From NCBI RefSeq assembly GCF_000014565.1, contig NC_008268.1, forward strand, positions 4,402,001 through 4,466,000: a stretch of DNA of 64,000 bases, read 5' to 3'. Below, one piece after another: positions 7,058-15,016 of the stretch (position 1 is its first letter; each line of letters opens with the position of its first letter). Source of the DNA: Rhodococcus jostii RHA1. GTDB lineage: Bacteria; Actinomycetota; Actinomycetes; Mycobacteriales; Mycobacteriaceae. A model generated the notes under the pieces. That model saw nothing but the letters and a program-made list of their open reading frames with translations, searched no databases and had not been told where the DNA came from. The translations under genes were made by a program, and so were the position numbers.

Positions 7058-9025
7058 ATGGTGAAGCAGAAGGACACTCGAATGACCGAGGGGTCGGCAG
7101 GTACGGGCGGTGCGCCCCTACCCGCTGCTGTCATGGCGGTGTCCGCGTGGATTCTGGTCGTCCTGTCCGTGGTGGCGTTCGTCCGGGCCGATCCGGGCAT
7201 CGATTCGAACCAACTGTTCTTCCTGGTGGACGTCGTCGGGGCGGCGGTCTACGGGACCGTGGCGGGGATCGTCCTCACGCGGCGGGTACACCCGGTGCCG
7301 ATCATCATGGGGCTCACCGCGATCGGCGTGGGTGTCGCCGCGCTGAGCTACAGCTATTCGCAACTCGCGCTCGTGCGTCCCGGGTTGCCGTGGGTCGACG
7401 TGCTGTCGCCGCTGCAGAACACCGCGTGGATTCCGGGGACGCTCAGCCTGTTCCTCATCGTGCCGTGGCTGATCCGCGACCACCCGCTCGGCGTCGGCGC
7501 GAAACTCGGCGTCCTCGCGGGCATCGCGGCGACGGCCTGGTACTTCTGGTCCCGCACGTTCACGGAGATCCCCGCAGTGTGGGTGATCGCGCCCGTTCTC
7601 GTCGTCGGCTCCGCGGCGGCGGCGGACTGCGGGTGGCGGTGGCGGCACGGCCCACCCGACGAGCGTGTCGGGCTCGGATGGATGTGCCTCGGCACGGCGC
7701 TGATGACGGCCGCATACGTTCCGTTGGCGCTGCCCGCGTCGCTGCCGGGACTGTGGGTGCTCAACCCGTTGGTGCACTTGGCTGTTCAGGCGTTCTATCC
7801 GGTCGCGATCCTGGTGTGCATCCTGCGCCAGCGCATGTGGGGGCTGAACCTCGCCGTCAGCCGCGCAACGGTGGCCGGCACCCTCACCGTCCTGCTGCTG
7901 GTGCTCTACGTGGTGGTGGCCACGGCCGTGGCGGCGCTGCTGCCCGAAGGCGATTCGGTGGGGGCGCAGGTGGTTGCGGCGGGTGTCGTCGCCGTCGCGG
8001 TGCAGCCGGTCCGGTTGTGGCTGCAGCGGCGGGTGCACCACCTCGTCTACGGCGAGGGCGCGGATCCGGCGCGGGCCGTCCGGACCCTGGGCCGGCAGTT
8101 CGGCAGTGCCGAGACCCCGGAACAACTCCTGGAGGGTCTCGCGGCCGGGGTGGGCGTCGCGTTGCGGCTCGAATCCGTATCCGTGCGGCGCACCAGCGGG
8201 GTTGCCGCGGTGTGGGGTTCGGCGACGGGGCACGCCGAGTCGGTGGAGTTGGTCCACCGCGGTGCGGTGCTGGGGACGATGGTCGTGACGGCGCCGCCGG
8301 GGGAGTCGCTGGGGGCGCGCACCCGCCGGTCGCTCACCGAACTGTCGGCGGTGGTGACGGCCGGTCTCGTCGTGCTGCAGTCGGCGGAGAACCTGCAGGA
8401 GGCGCGACGCCGGCTGGCGTCCGTGCGACTGGAGGAGCGGCAGACGATTCGCCGCGAACTGCACGACGGACTGGGTCCGTCGCTGGCGGGTATCCGACTC
8501 GGCCTGCAGGGCGCCCGGAACCTGCTCGGGTCGGATCCGGTCGCTGCCGCGGAACTCATCGACGCACTGCAGGAGCAACTCGACCATCAGGTGGAGGGCG
8601 TCCGGCAGCTGTCCCGCAGCATGTTCCCGCCGGTGCTCGACGAGCTCGGCTTGGTCCCGGCCCTGCACGAACTGGCGGCCAACCAGTCGCGCAGCGGATT
8701 CCAGCTGAGGGTGCAGGCCGATCCGCCGCCGAGGCTGGGCGCGGAGATCAGCGCCGCGGTGTACGGGATCGTCGTCGAGGCCGTCACCAATGCGCGCAGG
8801 CACAGTGGCGCCGACGGCTGCCGGGTCGACGCCACGTTCGCGCGGGAGATGCTCACCGTCGTCATCCACGACGACGGGTGCGGGTTCGATCCGGCCCGGG
8901 GCGGCGGCGTCGGGACCCGGTCGATGCGCGAGCGGGCCCACGAACTCGGCGGCACGCTCCACATCGAATCCGGCCGTCCGACAGGCACGGTGGTCACGGC
9001 CCGGCTACCGTTGACCGCATCATGA
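7058..9025 (+). CDS. Sensor histidine kinase, NarL/DesK-type (HisKA_3)
   Basis: A 655-residue membrane kinase. About ten hydrophobic segments fill residues 15-330, beginning PLPAAVMAVSAWILVVLSVV, so the input domain is an unusual polytopic membrane module. A GAF-like stretch covers about 345-450. The dimerisation/phosphoacceptor helix of the HisKA_3 family is ERQTIRRELHDGLGPSLAGI (His about 469), and the ATPase lid motifs are DDGCGFDPARGGG and GTRSMRERAHELGGTL. It should autophosphorylate and pass phosphate to the response regulator encoded next, with which it overlaps by 4 bp (ATGA). The start could be ATG 7082 (MTEGSAG), which has a better AAGGA ribosome site; signal unknown. Confidence 0.85.
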   Translation: MVKQKDTRMTEGSAGTGGAPLPAAVMAVSAWILVVLSVVAFVRADPGIDSNQLFFLVDVVGAAVYGTVAGIVLTRRVHPVPIIMGLTAIGVGVAALSYSYSQLALVRPGLPWVDVLSPLQNTAWIPGTLSLFLIVPWLIRDHPLGVGAKLGVLAGIAATAWYFWSRTFTEIPAVWVIAPVLVVGSAAAADCGWRWRHGPPDERVGLGWMCLGTALMTAAYVPLALPASLPGLWVLNPLVHLAVQAFYPVAILVCILRQRMWGLNLAVSRATVAGTLTVLLLVLYVVVATAVAALLPEGDSVGAQVVAAGVVAVAVQPVRLWLQRRVHHLVYGEGADPARAVRTLGRQFGSAETPEQLLEGLAAGVGVALRLESVSVRRTSGVAAVWGSATGHAESVELVHRGAVLGTMVVTAPPGESLGARTRRSLTELSAVVTAGLVVLQSAENLQEARRRLASVRLEERQTIRRELHDGLGPSLAGIRLGLQGARNLLGSDPVAAAELIDALQEQLDHQVEGVRQLSRSMFPPVLDELGLVPALHELAANQSRSGFQLRVQADPPPRLGAEISAAVYGIVVEAVTNARRHSGADGCRVDATFAREMLTVVIHDDGCGFDPARGGGVGTRSMRERAHELGGTLHIESGRPTGTVVTARLPLTAS

Positions 9026-9693
9026 GCGCCGCTGCGAATTCCACCACCTCGTCCATCCGGGTCGCCGTCGTCGACGACCACCCGGTGTTCCGGCTGGGCA
9101 TGGTTGCGTTGCTGTCGACCCTGGACGGCATGGAGGTGGCCGCCCAGGCCAGCTCCGTCGCGGAGGCGCTCGACGTCGTCGACGGTGACGTCGACGTTGT
9201 GCTGATGGACCTCGAACTCGGGGACGGTTCGGGGGTGGACGCCACCCGGCGGCTCGTCGAGCGGCACCCCGCACTGCGGGTGCTCGTGGTGACCATGCAC
9301 GAGGACGATGAATCGCTGGTCGCGTCGGTGCGTGCCGGGGCTCGCGGCTACCTGGTGAAGGGGGCCGACCCGGGGGAGGTGGAACGGGCGGTCCGGGCGG
9401 TCGCCAACGGTGAGGTGATCCTCGGCGCCGCGGTCGCGGCCCGCGCGATGAGCTTCATGGCCGCCTCGCGCAGGGTGGGCCCCACGGTGTTTCCCGAGCT
9501 GACCGACCGGGAGCGTGAGGTCCTCGACCTCGTCGCCCGCGGCTACGACAACGCGAGCATCTCGCGCCGACTCGTGCTGAGCCCGAAGACCGTGCGCAAC
9601 CACGTGTCCAACGTGCTGGCCAAACTCGGTGTGCCCGACCGTCCCGCCGCGATCGTCCGGGCACGGGACGCGGGTCTCGGCCTCGACGCCTGA
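9022..9693 (+). CDS. NarL/FixJ-family response regulator
   Basis: A 223-residue two-domain regulator. The receiver domain has the acidic pair Asp18/Asp19 (VAVVDDHPVF), phosphoacceptor Asp63 (VVLMDLELGDGSG) and the conserved Lys in GYLVKGADPGE. The C-terminal LuxR-type helix-turn-helix runs from LTDREREVLDLVARGYDNAS through SPKTVRNHVSNVLAKLGV. ATG 9022 overlaps the kinase stop, so the pair is translationally coupled. Its target promoter is not obvious; the membrane protein upstream is one candidate. Confidence 0.92.
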   Translation: MSAAANSTTSSIRVAVVDDHPVFRLGMVALLSTLDGMEVAAQASSVAEALDVVDGDVDVVLMDLELGDGSGVDATRRLVERHPALRVLVVTMHEDDESLVASVRAGARGYLVKGADPGEVERAVRAVANGEVILGAAVAARAMSFMAASRRVGPTVFPELTDREREVLDLVARGYDNASISRRLVLSPKTVRNHVSNVLAKLGVPDRPAAIVRARDAGLGLDA

Positions 9694-9696
9694 CCT

Positions 9697-10149
9697 CGCG
9701 GCATCCAGCCGGTGCTCGGCGAACATCCGGTTGTAAGTCGTGCTGGAAGGGCAGCCGTGCGCGTTCGAGAGCGAAGTAGTCCGCGACGGGCAGGGCAAGG
9801 CTCGCCATCGCCGCGGTGGCGGCGAGCGCCGACTCCGGGCCGTACGCCGGGAGCCGGTCCGCGCACTGCCGGTGATACGAGCCGAACTCGGCATAGTCGC
9901 CGCTCAGCAACCGCCTTCGGGACGTCGGGCTCGGTCACGTCGACGATGTCGCCGCCCAGTGCGCGGACGAGGTCGAGGAAGCTGGCGAACAAGGTCTCTA
10001 TCGGGCCGGGCAGGTCGTCGGCGACACCCCGCGGCAACCCGATGCGCGTGCCGGACAGCGCGCGTGACCCACCCCCGGCGGCCAGCGGACGGTCACCGCA
10101 CCCACGACCTCGGCGCCGAACAGTTGCCGGCGGGACAGTCGGTGGTCAC
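9697..10149 (-). pseudogene. Decayed amidase-signature enzyme with a Tat-signal remnant
   Basis: No single frame is open, but pieces on the minus strand join in order. GTG 10149 starts VTTD; a frame change gives [17 protein letters not shown], a twin-arginine signal peptide. Next, ALSGTRIGLPRGVADDLPGP followed by IETLFASFLDLVRALGGDIV is the C-terminal region of amidases. Another frame change gives GDYAEFGSYHRQCADRLPAY and VADYFALERARLPFQ, and a last one gives YNRMFAEHRLDA. The catalytic core (Ser-cis-Ser-Lys, Gly/Ser-rich loop) is entirely deleted. This is best read as a dead, once exported amidase. The assignment rests on recognising the family's C-terminal pattern. Confidence 0.55.
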
Positions 10150-10288
10150 AGCGTGTTCTCCTCCGCTCGGTGTCGGGTCGAGCGCCGCGTCATTACAGTA
10201 CGAAAAGGCGGGCCGGGCAGGGCGCAGACAGGCCGATCGTGATCGCCTGGGTCACGATCCAGGATCGCTTCGGTCCTTCCTTCCGTTT

Positions 10289-10302
10289 TGCAACACGTTC
10301 TA
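10289..10302. promoter_or_regulatory. KstR-type operator upstream of fadA-fadB
   Basis: TGCAACACGTTCTA fits the KstR consensus TNNAACNNGTTNNA at every fixed position and is close to the palindromic form TAGAACACGTTCTA known from sterol-catabolism promoters of mycobacteria and rhodococci. It lies 84 bp before the fadA GTG, in the expected promoter region. Control by a steroid- or fatty-acyl-responsive TetR repressor is inferred. Confidence 0.5.
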
Positions 10303-10385
10303 AGGTGGACGTGCCGGGGTATGCCCCGTGCAGAGCGCCGTGTGCACGGTCGGCGTCGACGCAGATAAGGAAGGAACACTCCACA

Positions 10386-11600
10386 GTGACCACAGAGGCA
10401 TTCATTTATGAAGCCATCCGCACCCCGCGCGGCCGCGGAAAGAAGACCGGTTCGCTGCACTCGGTCAAGCCGATCTCGCTGGTCACCGGCCTGATCGACG
10501 AGCTCCGCGCCCGCTTCCCCGACCTCGACGAGGATCGCATCTCGGACCTGATCCTCGGCGTCGTCACCCCCGTCGGCGACCAGGGCATGGACATCGCCCG
10601 CGTCGCGGTCAACGACGCCGGACTGCCCGACACCGTCGGCGGCGTCCAGCTGAACCGGTTCTGCGCGTCCGGCCTCGAAGCCGTCAACACCGCCGCGCAG
10701 AAGGTGCGCTCCGGCTGGGACGAACTGGTCATCGCCGGCGGCGTCGAGTCGATGTCCCGCGTGCCGATGGGCTCCGACGGTGGACCGTGGGCGCTCGACC
10801 CGGCCACCAACTACGACAACTACTTCGTTCCCCAGGGTGTGGGCGCCGACCTGATCGCCACGATCGAGGGCTTCTCCCGCGAGGACGTCGACGCGTACGC
10901 CGTCCGCTCGCAGGACCTCGCCGCGAAGGCGTGGACCGGCGGCTACTTCGCCAAGTCCGTCGTCCCGGTCAAGGACATCAACGGCCTCACCGTCCTCGAT
11001 CAGGACGAGCACATGCGTCCCGGCACCACCCTCGAGAACCTCGCGGGCCTCAACCCGTCGTTCGCCGGCGTCGGTGAGATGGGCGGCTTCGACGCCGTGT
11101 CGCTGCAGAAGTACCACTGGGTCGAGAAGATCAACCACGTCCACCACGGCGGCAACAGCTCCGGCATCGTCGACGGCGCCGCACTGGTCCTCGTCGGATC
11201 CGAGCAGGCGGGCAAGGACATGAGCCTGACCCCGCGCGCCCGCGTCGTCGCGACGGCCACCAGCGGTGCCGACTCCACGATCATGCTCACCGGCCCGACC
11301 CCGGCCTCGAAGAAGGTCCTCGCCGCCGCCGGTCTGACCGTCGACGACATCGACCTGTTCGAGATCAACGAGGCGTTCGCGTCCGTGGTGCTCAAGTTCC
11401 AGAAGGACCTGAACATCCCGGACGAGAAGCTCAACGTCAACGGCGGTGCCATCGCGATGGGACACCCGCTCGGAGCGACCGGCGCCATGATCACCGGCAC
11501 CATGATCGACGAGCTCGAGCGCCGTAACGCCCGGTACGCCCTCATCACCCTGTGCATCGGCGGCGGTATGGGCGTCGCCACCATCATCGAGCGCGTCTGA
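10386..11600 (+). CDS. fadA: Acetyl-CoA acyltransferase (thiolase) of beta-oxidation
   Basis: A 404-residue thiolase performing the last step of the fatty-acid beta-oxidation cycle, cleaving 3-ketoacyl-CoA to acetyl-CoA and a shortened acyl-CoA. The acyl-accepting nucleophile is Cys93 in [11 protein letters not shown], the catalytic His is in [15 protein letters not shown], and the second Cys is in [13 protein letters not shown] near the C-terminus. GTG 10386 follows an AAGGAA ribosome site. It lies 29 bp before fadB on the same strand, matching the fadA-fadB operon of M. tuberculosis (Rv0859-Rv0860) and giving the trifunctional complex. A KstR-type site lies upstream. Confidence 0.93.
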   Translation: MTTEAFIYEAIRTPRGRGKKTGSLHSVKPISLVTGLIDELRARFPDLDEDRISDLILGVVTPVGDQGMDIARVAVNDAGLPDTVGGVQLNRFCASGLEAVNTAAQKVRSGWDELVIAGGVESMSRVPMGSDGGPWALDPATNYDNYFVPQGVGADLIATIEGFSREDVDAYAVRSQDLAAKAWTGGYFAKSVVPVKDINGLTVLDQDEHMRPGTTLENLAGLNPSFAGVGEMGGFDAVSLQKYHWVEKINHVHHGGNSSGIVDGAALVLVGSEQAGKDMSLTPRARVVATATSGADSTIMLTGPTPASKKVLAAAGLTVDDIDLFEINEAFASVVLKFQKDLNIPDEKLNVNGGAIAMGHPLGATGAMITGTMIDELERRNARYALITLCIGGGMGVATIIERV

Positions 11601-11629
11601 CCGCCCGGACCATCAGGAGACTTGAAGCA

Positions 11630-13768
11630 GTGAGCGAGCAGAACATCATCAACTGGGAGCAGGACGCCGACGGCATCGTCGTGCTCACCATCGACGATCC
11701 CAACCAGGGCGCGAACACCATGAACGACGCCTACATCTCCTCGATGAAGGCGACCGTCGACCGCCTCGTCGACGAGAAGGACTCCATCACCGGTGTCGTC
11801 ATCACGTCCGGCAAGAAGACGTTCTTCGCCGGCGGCGACCTGAAGAACATGATCAAGGTCGGACCGGAGAACGCCGACGAGATCTACAGCCACAGCGTCG
11901 CGATCAAGTCGGACCTGCGCCGCCTCGAGACGCTCGGCAAGCCCGTCGTTGCCGCCATCAACGGTGCCGCGCTCGGTGGCGGACTCGAGATCGCCCTGGC
12001 CACGCATCACCGCGTCGCCGCGGACGTGAAGGGCGTCAAGATCGGCCTGCCCGAGGTCACCCTCGGCCTGCTGCCCGGTGGCGGCGGCGTCGTGCGCACC
12101 GTCCGCATGCTCGGCCTGCAGAACGCGCTCATGCAGGTGCTGCTCCAGGGTCAGCAGCGTGGACCGGTGCAGGCCAAGGAGGTCGGACTGATCGACGAGG
12201 TCGTGTCCTCGGTCGAGGAGCTGGTTCCCGCCGCGAAGGCGTGGATCAAGGCCAACCCCGAGGGCGGCGTCCAGCCGTGGGACAAGAAGGGCTACCGGAT
12301 CCCCGGCGGCACCCCGTCCACCCCGGCATTCGCAGCCAACCTGCCCGCGTTCCCCGCGAACCTGCGCAAGCAGCTCAAGGGTGCTCCCATGCCGGCACCG
12401 CGGGCCATCATGGCCGCCGCCGTCGAAGGTTCGCAGGTCGATATCGACAACGCGCTCCTCATCGAGGCCCGCTACTTCACGTCGCTGGTCACCGGCCAGG
12501 TCGCGAAGAACATGATCCAGGCGTTCTTTTTCGACCTGCAGGCCATCAACTCCGGGGCCTCCCGCCCCGAGGGCATCGAGAAGACCCCGATCACCAAGGT
12601 CGGTGTGCTCGGTGCCGGAATGATGGGCGCGGGCATCGCCTACGTGTCCGCGAAGGCCGGCTTCGACGTCGTCCTCAAGGACGTCACCATCGAGGCAGCC
12701 AACAAGGGCAAGGCGTACTCCGAGGGCATCGAGGCCAAGGCCCTCTCGCGTGGCAAGACCACCGAGGAGAAGTCGAAGACGCTGCTCGACCGCATCACGC
12801 CGACCGCCGACCCCGCCGACTTCGCCGGTGTCGACTTCGTCATCGAGGCCGTGTTCGAGTCGCAGGACCTGAAGCACAAGGTGTTCCAGGAGATCGAGGA
12901 CATCGTCGAGCCGACGGCCCTGCTCGGCTCGAACACGTCGACCCTGCCGATCACCGGGCTGGCGACGGGTGTGAAGCGTCAAGAGGACTTCATCGGAATC
13001 CACTTCTTCTCGCCCGTCGACAAGATGCCGCTCGTCGAGATCATCCGCGGCGAGAAGACGTCCGACGAAGCCCTCGCGCGCGTCTTCGACTACGTGCAGG
13101 CCATCCGCAAGACACCGATCGTCGTCAACGACTCGCGCGGCTTCTTCACCTCCCGCGTCATCGGCACCTTCATCAACGAGGCCATCGCCATGCTGGCGGA
13201 GGGCATCGAGCCCGCCACCATCGAGCAGGCGGGCATGCAGGCCGGCTACCCGGCGGCACCGCTGCAGCTGTCCGACGAACTGAACCTCACGCTGATGCAG
13301 AAGATCCGCAAGGAAACCGCGGAAGCTGCGAAGGCCGAAGGCAAGGAACTGCCCGCCGATCCGGCAGGCGACGTCATCAACACGATGGTCGACAAGTTCG
13401 ACCGCAAGGGCAAACTCGGCGGCGCCGGTTTCTACGACTACGCCGACGGCAAGCGCACCGGCCTGTGGCCCGGGCTGCGGGAGAACTTCGGTTCCAAGGA
13501 ACTCGAGGTCCCGTTCCAGGACCTCATCGAGCGCATGCTGTTCATCGAGGCCATCGAAACGCAGAAATGCTTCGACGAAGGCGTGCTCCTCACCACCGCC
13601 GACGCCAACATCGGCTCCATTATGGGTATCGGCTTCCCCGCCTGGACCGGCGGTGTGTCGCAGTACATCCAGGGCTACGAAGGCGGCCAGGCCGGCTTCG
13701 TCAAGCGCGCTGAAGAACTCGCCGCCAAGTACGGTGAGCGCTTCACCCCGCCGGCCTCGCTGAAGTAG
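11630..13768 (+). CDS. fadB: Fatty-acid oxidation complex alpha subunit: enoyl-CoA hydratase/3-hydroxyacyl-CoA dehydrogenase
   Basis: A 712-residue bifunctional enzyme. Residues about 10-200 form the crotonase domain that hydrates enoyl-CoA (FFAGGDLKNM; AAINGAALGGGLEIALATHH for the oxyanion hole). Residues from about 322 form the NAD-binding dehydrogenase (VGVLGAGMMGAGIAYVSAKA, then GSNTSTLPI and IGIHFFSPVDKMPLVEII), and the C-terminal helical domains carry SRGFFTSRV and KLGGAGFYDYADGK. With FadA it makes the beta-oxidation multienzyme complex. GTG 11630 has AGGAGA at 11615-11620. It is followed directly by a long palindromic repeat that may end the transcript. Confidence 0.95.
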   Translation: MSEQNIINWEQDADGIVVLTIDDPNQGANTMNDAYISSMKATVDRLVDEKDSITGVVITSGKKTFFAGGDLKNMIKVGPENADEIYSHSVAIKSDLRRLETLGKPVVAAINGAALGGGLEIALATHHRVAADVKGVKIGLPEVTLGLLPGGGGVVRTVRMLGLQNALMQVLLQGQQRGPVQAKEVGLIDEVVSSVEELVPAAKAWIKANPEGGVQPWDKKGYRIPGGTPSTPAFAANLPAFPANLRKQLKGAPMPAPRAIMAAAVEGSQVDIDNALLIEARYFTSLVTGQVAKNMIQAFFFDLQAINSGASRPEGIEKTPITKVGVLGAGMMGAGIAYVSAKAGFDVVLKDVTIEAANKGKAYSEGIEAKALSRGKTTEEKSKTLLDRITPTADPADFAGVDFVIEAVFESQDLKHKVFQEIEDIVEPTALLGSNTSTLPITGLATGVKRQEDFIGIHFFSPVDKMPLVEIIRGEKTSDEALARVFDYVQAIRKTPIVVNDSRGFFTSRVIGTFINEAIAMLAEGIEPATIEQAGMQAGYPAAPLQLSDELNLTLMQKIRKETAEAAKAEGKELPADPAGDVINTMVDKFDRKGKLGGAGFYDYADGKRTGLWPGLRENFGSKELEVPFQDLIERMLFIEAIETQKCFDEGVLLTTADANIGSIMGIGFPAWTGGVSQYIQGYEGGQAGFVKRAEELAAKYGERFTPPASLK

Positions 13769-13779
13769 GCGGCTCCGCC

Positions 13780-13827
13780 GCCCGTGCGTGGTTAAGGAGT
13801 CTCTGGACTCGTTAACCACGCACGGGC
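13780..13827. repeat. Long palindromic repeat A1 (left border of AbiEi/DUF559 cassette)
   Basis: Arms of 22 bp at 13780-13801 and 13806-13827, from GCCCGTGCGTGG at the outside to GAGTC/GACTC at the loop, differ at one position and enclose the loop TCTG. Preceded by GGCGGCTCCGCCGCC at 13769-13783. It starts 12 bp after the fadB stop and can act as its terminator, but the same sequence returns in inverted orientation at 14955-15015. Confidence 0.85.
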
Positions 13828-13831
13828 TGAG

Positions 13832-13858
13832 TTATCCCCAACCTGTGGGTTATCCACA
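13832..13858 (+). other. DnaA-box-like 9-mers inside the cassette's left border
   Basis: TTATCCCCA at 13832-13840 (one mismatch) and a perfect TTATCCACA at 13850-13858 lie between palindrome A1 and the AbiEi/DUF559 start. The broken second cassette has a perfect TTATCCACA at the same place (22673-22681), so the box looks like part of the unit and not only a chance match. Confidence 0.45.
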
Positions 13859-13922
13859 GGGCAATTCATTTCCCCAGGTGCGACACCGAGACCCGTCGGG
13901 GGTCTCGGTGACCGTGCCCGGT

Positions 13923-14990
13923 ATGACCTCTACGCAATTCGCCGCCCTGAAAGACGTCGCCGACGCGCAGTTCGGCCTGATCAGCCACACGCAACTTCAC
14001 GCCCTCGGGTTTCCCCGCAGCAGGGTTCGGCACCGCGTCGAATCCGGTCGGTGGCAAGCAGTGCTCCACGGTGTCTATTCGGTGAGCAACGGACCGATCA
14101 CACGCGAGATGTCGCTGGAAGCCGCGCTGCTTTTCGGGGGCAAGGGCGCAGTCCTCAGCCACCACACGGCCGCTGAGGAATGGCAGATGATTCGCGTCGA
14201 TCCCGCACACCCCGTGCACATCACCGTTCCTTATGGACGATCGGCCATCACCCAGCCTCCGACCGTTGTCGGTGCGGGCCTCGCTTCGGTCAGTTTGTGC
14301 CACCGGGAAGGAACTGTCGTGCATCCGGGAGTTGTCGTGCATCCGGGAGTTGTCGTGCACCGGTCGAGGGCCCATGATTACATTGCCGTCGACACGGACC
14401 AACCCCGGACGGCAAGGGCGGATACGGCTCTGGATGTAGCTGTCGCCGAGCCCACGGCCCGGGACGCGTACACCCGGCTCATCGCCCTCGTGACCAATGC
14501 GCGGATCCCGCTGCGGGACATCCGGCGACGCATGGAGGAGCGACGACCGCGTCGGTACGGCAAGGTGCTAGAGGATGCGGTGCGACTGCTCGCCGACGGC
14601 GTCCAGTCGGTGCTCGAGTACCGCTACGCCACCGACGTCGAGGACGCGCACGGGCTTCCGCGGGCGCGGCGGCAGTCACCCGTGGTCGTGGACGGGCGCA
14701 CCCTCTTCGAGGACTGCGACTACTCCGACCACGGTGTGCCGCTCATCGTGCGACTCGACGGACGCCGCGCGCACGCCATGGCGGAGGTCGCGTTCCGGGA
14801 CCGCCGACGCGACAATGCCGCGGAACTGCAGGGGCGGCCTCGACTGGTCTACGGATTCGACGAGGTGACGAAGAACCCGTGTGTGGTGGCCCGCGAAGTG
14901 GAGACCGTGCTGGTGCGGGAGGGGTGGGTGAGGCCCGGCGACAACCCCTGCCGGGCCTGTGAGTGGTCAAGGAGTGCAGAGACTCCTTAA
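13923..14990 (+). CDS. AbiEi-type N-terminal domain fused to DUF559/Vsr-like nuclease domain
   Basis: A 355-residue protein. The N-terminal 60 residues (FGLISHTQLHALGFPRSRVR) are the winged-helix of AbiEi-type antitoxin/transcriptional regulator proteins. The C-terminal 110 residues (DCDYSDHGVPLIVRLDGRRA, then FRDRRRDNAAEL) resemble the DUF559/Vsr branch of the PD-(D/E)XK nuclease fold, but the usual Glu of VEVDG is Arg in VRLDG, so cleavage ability is doubtful. An 18-bp tandem duplication inserts VVHPGV repeats mid-protein. ATG 13923 is chosen because the upstream codons lie inside the palindrome region. Its stop codon lies inside palindrome A2. No AbiEii toxin gene adjoins. The function is unknown. 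Confidence 0.75.
   Translation: MTSTQFAALKDVADAQFGLISHTQLHALGFPRSRVRHRVESGRWQAVLHGVYSVSNGPITREMSLEAALLFGGKGAVLSHHTAAEEWQMIRVDPAHPVHITVPYGRSAITQPPTVVGAGLASVSLCHREGTVVHPGVVVHPGVVVHRSRAHDYIAVDTDQPRTARADTALDVAVAEPTARDAYTRLIALVTNARIPLRDIRRRMEERRPRRYGKVLEDAVRLLADGVQSVLEYRYATDVEDAHGLPRARRQSPVVVDGRTLFEDCDYSDHGVPLIVRLDGRRAHAMAEVAFRDRRRDNAAELQGRPRLVYGFDEVTKNPCVVAREVETVLVREGWVRPGDNPCRACEWSRSAETP
14321..14356 (+). repeat. Perfect 18-bp tandem duplication in the AbiEi/DUF559 gene
   Basis: GCATCCGGGAGTTGTCGT occurs twice in a row in frame, adding VVHPGV units. It is flanked by further partial copies (ctgtcgt before, gcaccgg after), as expected for slipped-strand expansion. Confidence 0.9.
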
Positions 14991-15002
14991 CCACTCACGG
15001 GC
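14955..15002. repeat. Long palindromic repeat A2 (right border of AbiEi/DUF559 cassette)
   Basis: Arms of 21 bp at 14955-14975 and 14982-15002 with two mismatches and loop GCAGAG. With the following GGCGGCGGAGCCGCC it is an inverted copy of A1: about 54 of 60 positions agree between the two outer borders. It contains the stop codon of the AbiEi/DUF559 gene and lies 15 bp from the stop of the convergent methyltransferase gene. Confidence 0.85.
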
Positions 15003-15016
15003 GGCGGAGCCGCCTA

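Noticed and set aside
13780..13827. Palindrome A1 as only an ordinary terminator of fadB
   Set aside because: Termination is likely, but the sequence itself, not just pairing, recurs inverted at 14955 and again at 39871, which a simple terminator does not explain.
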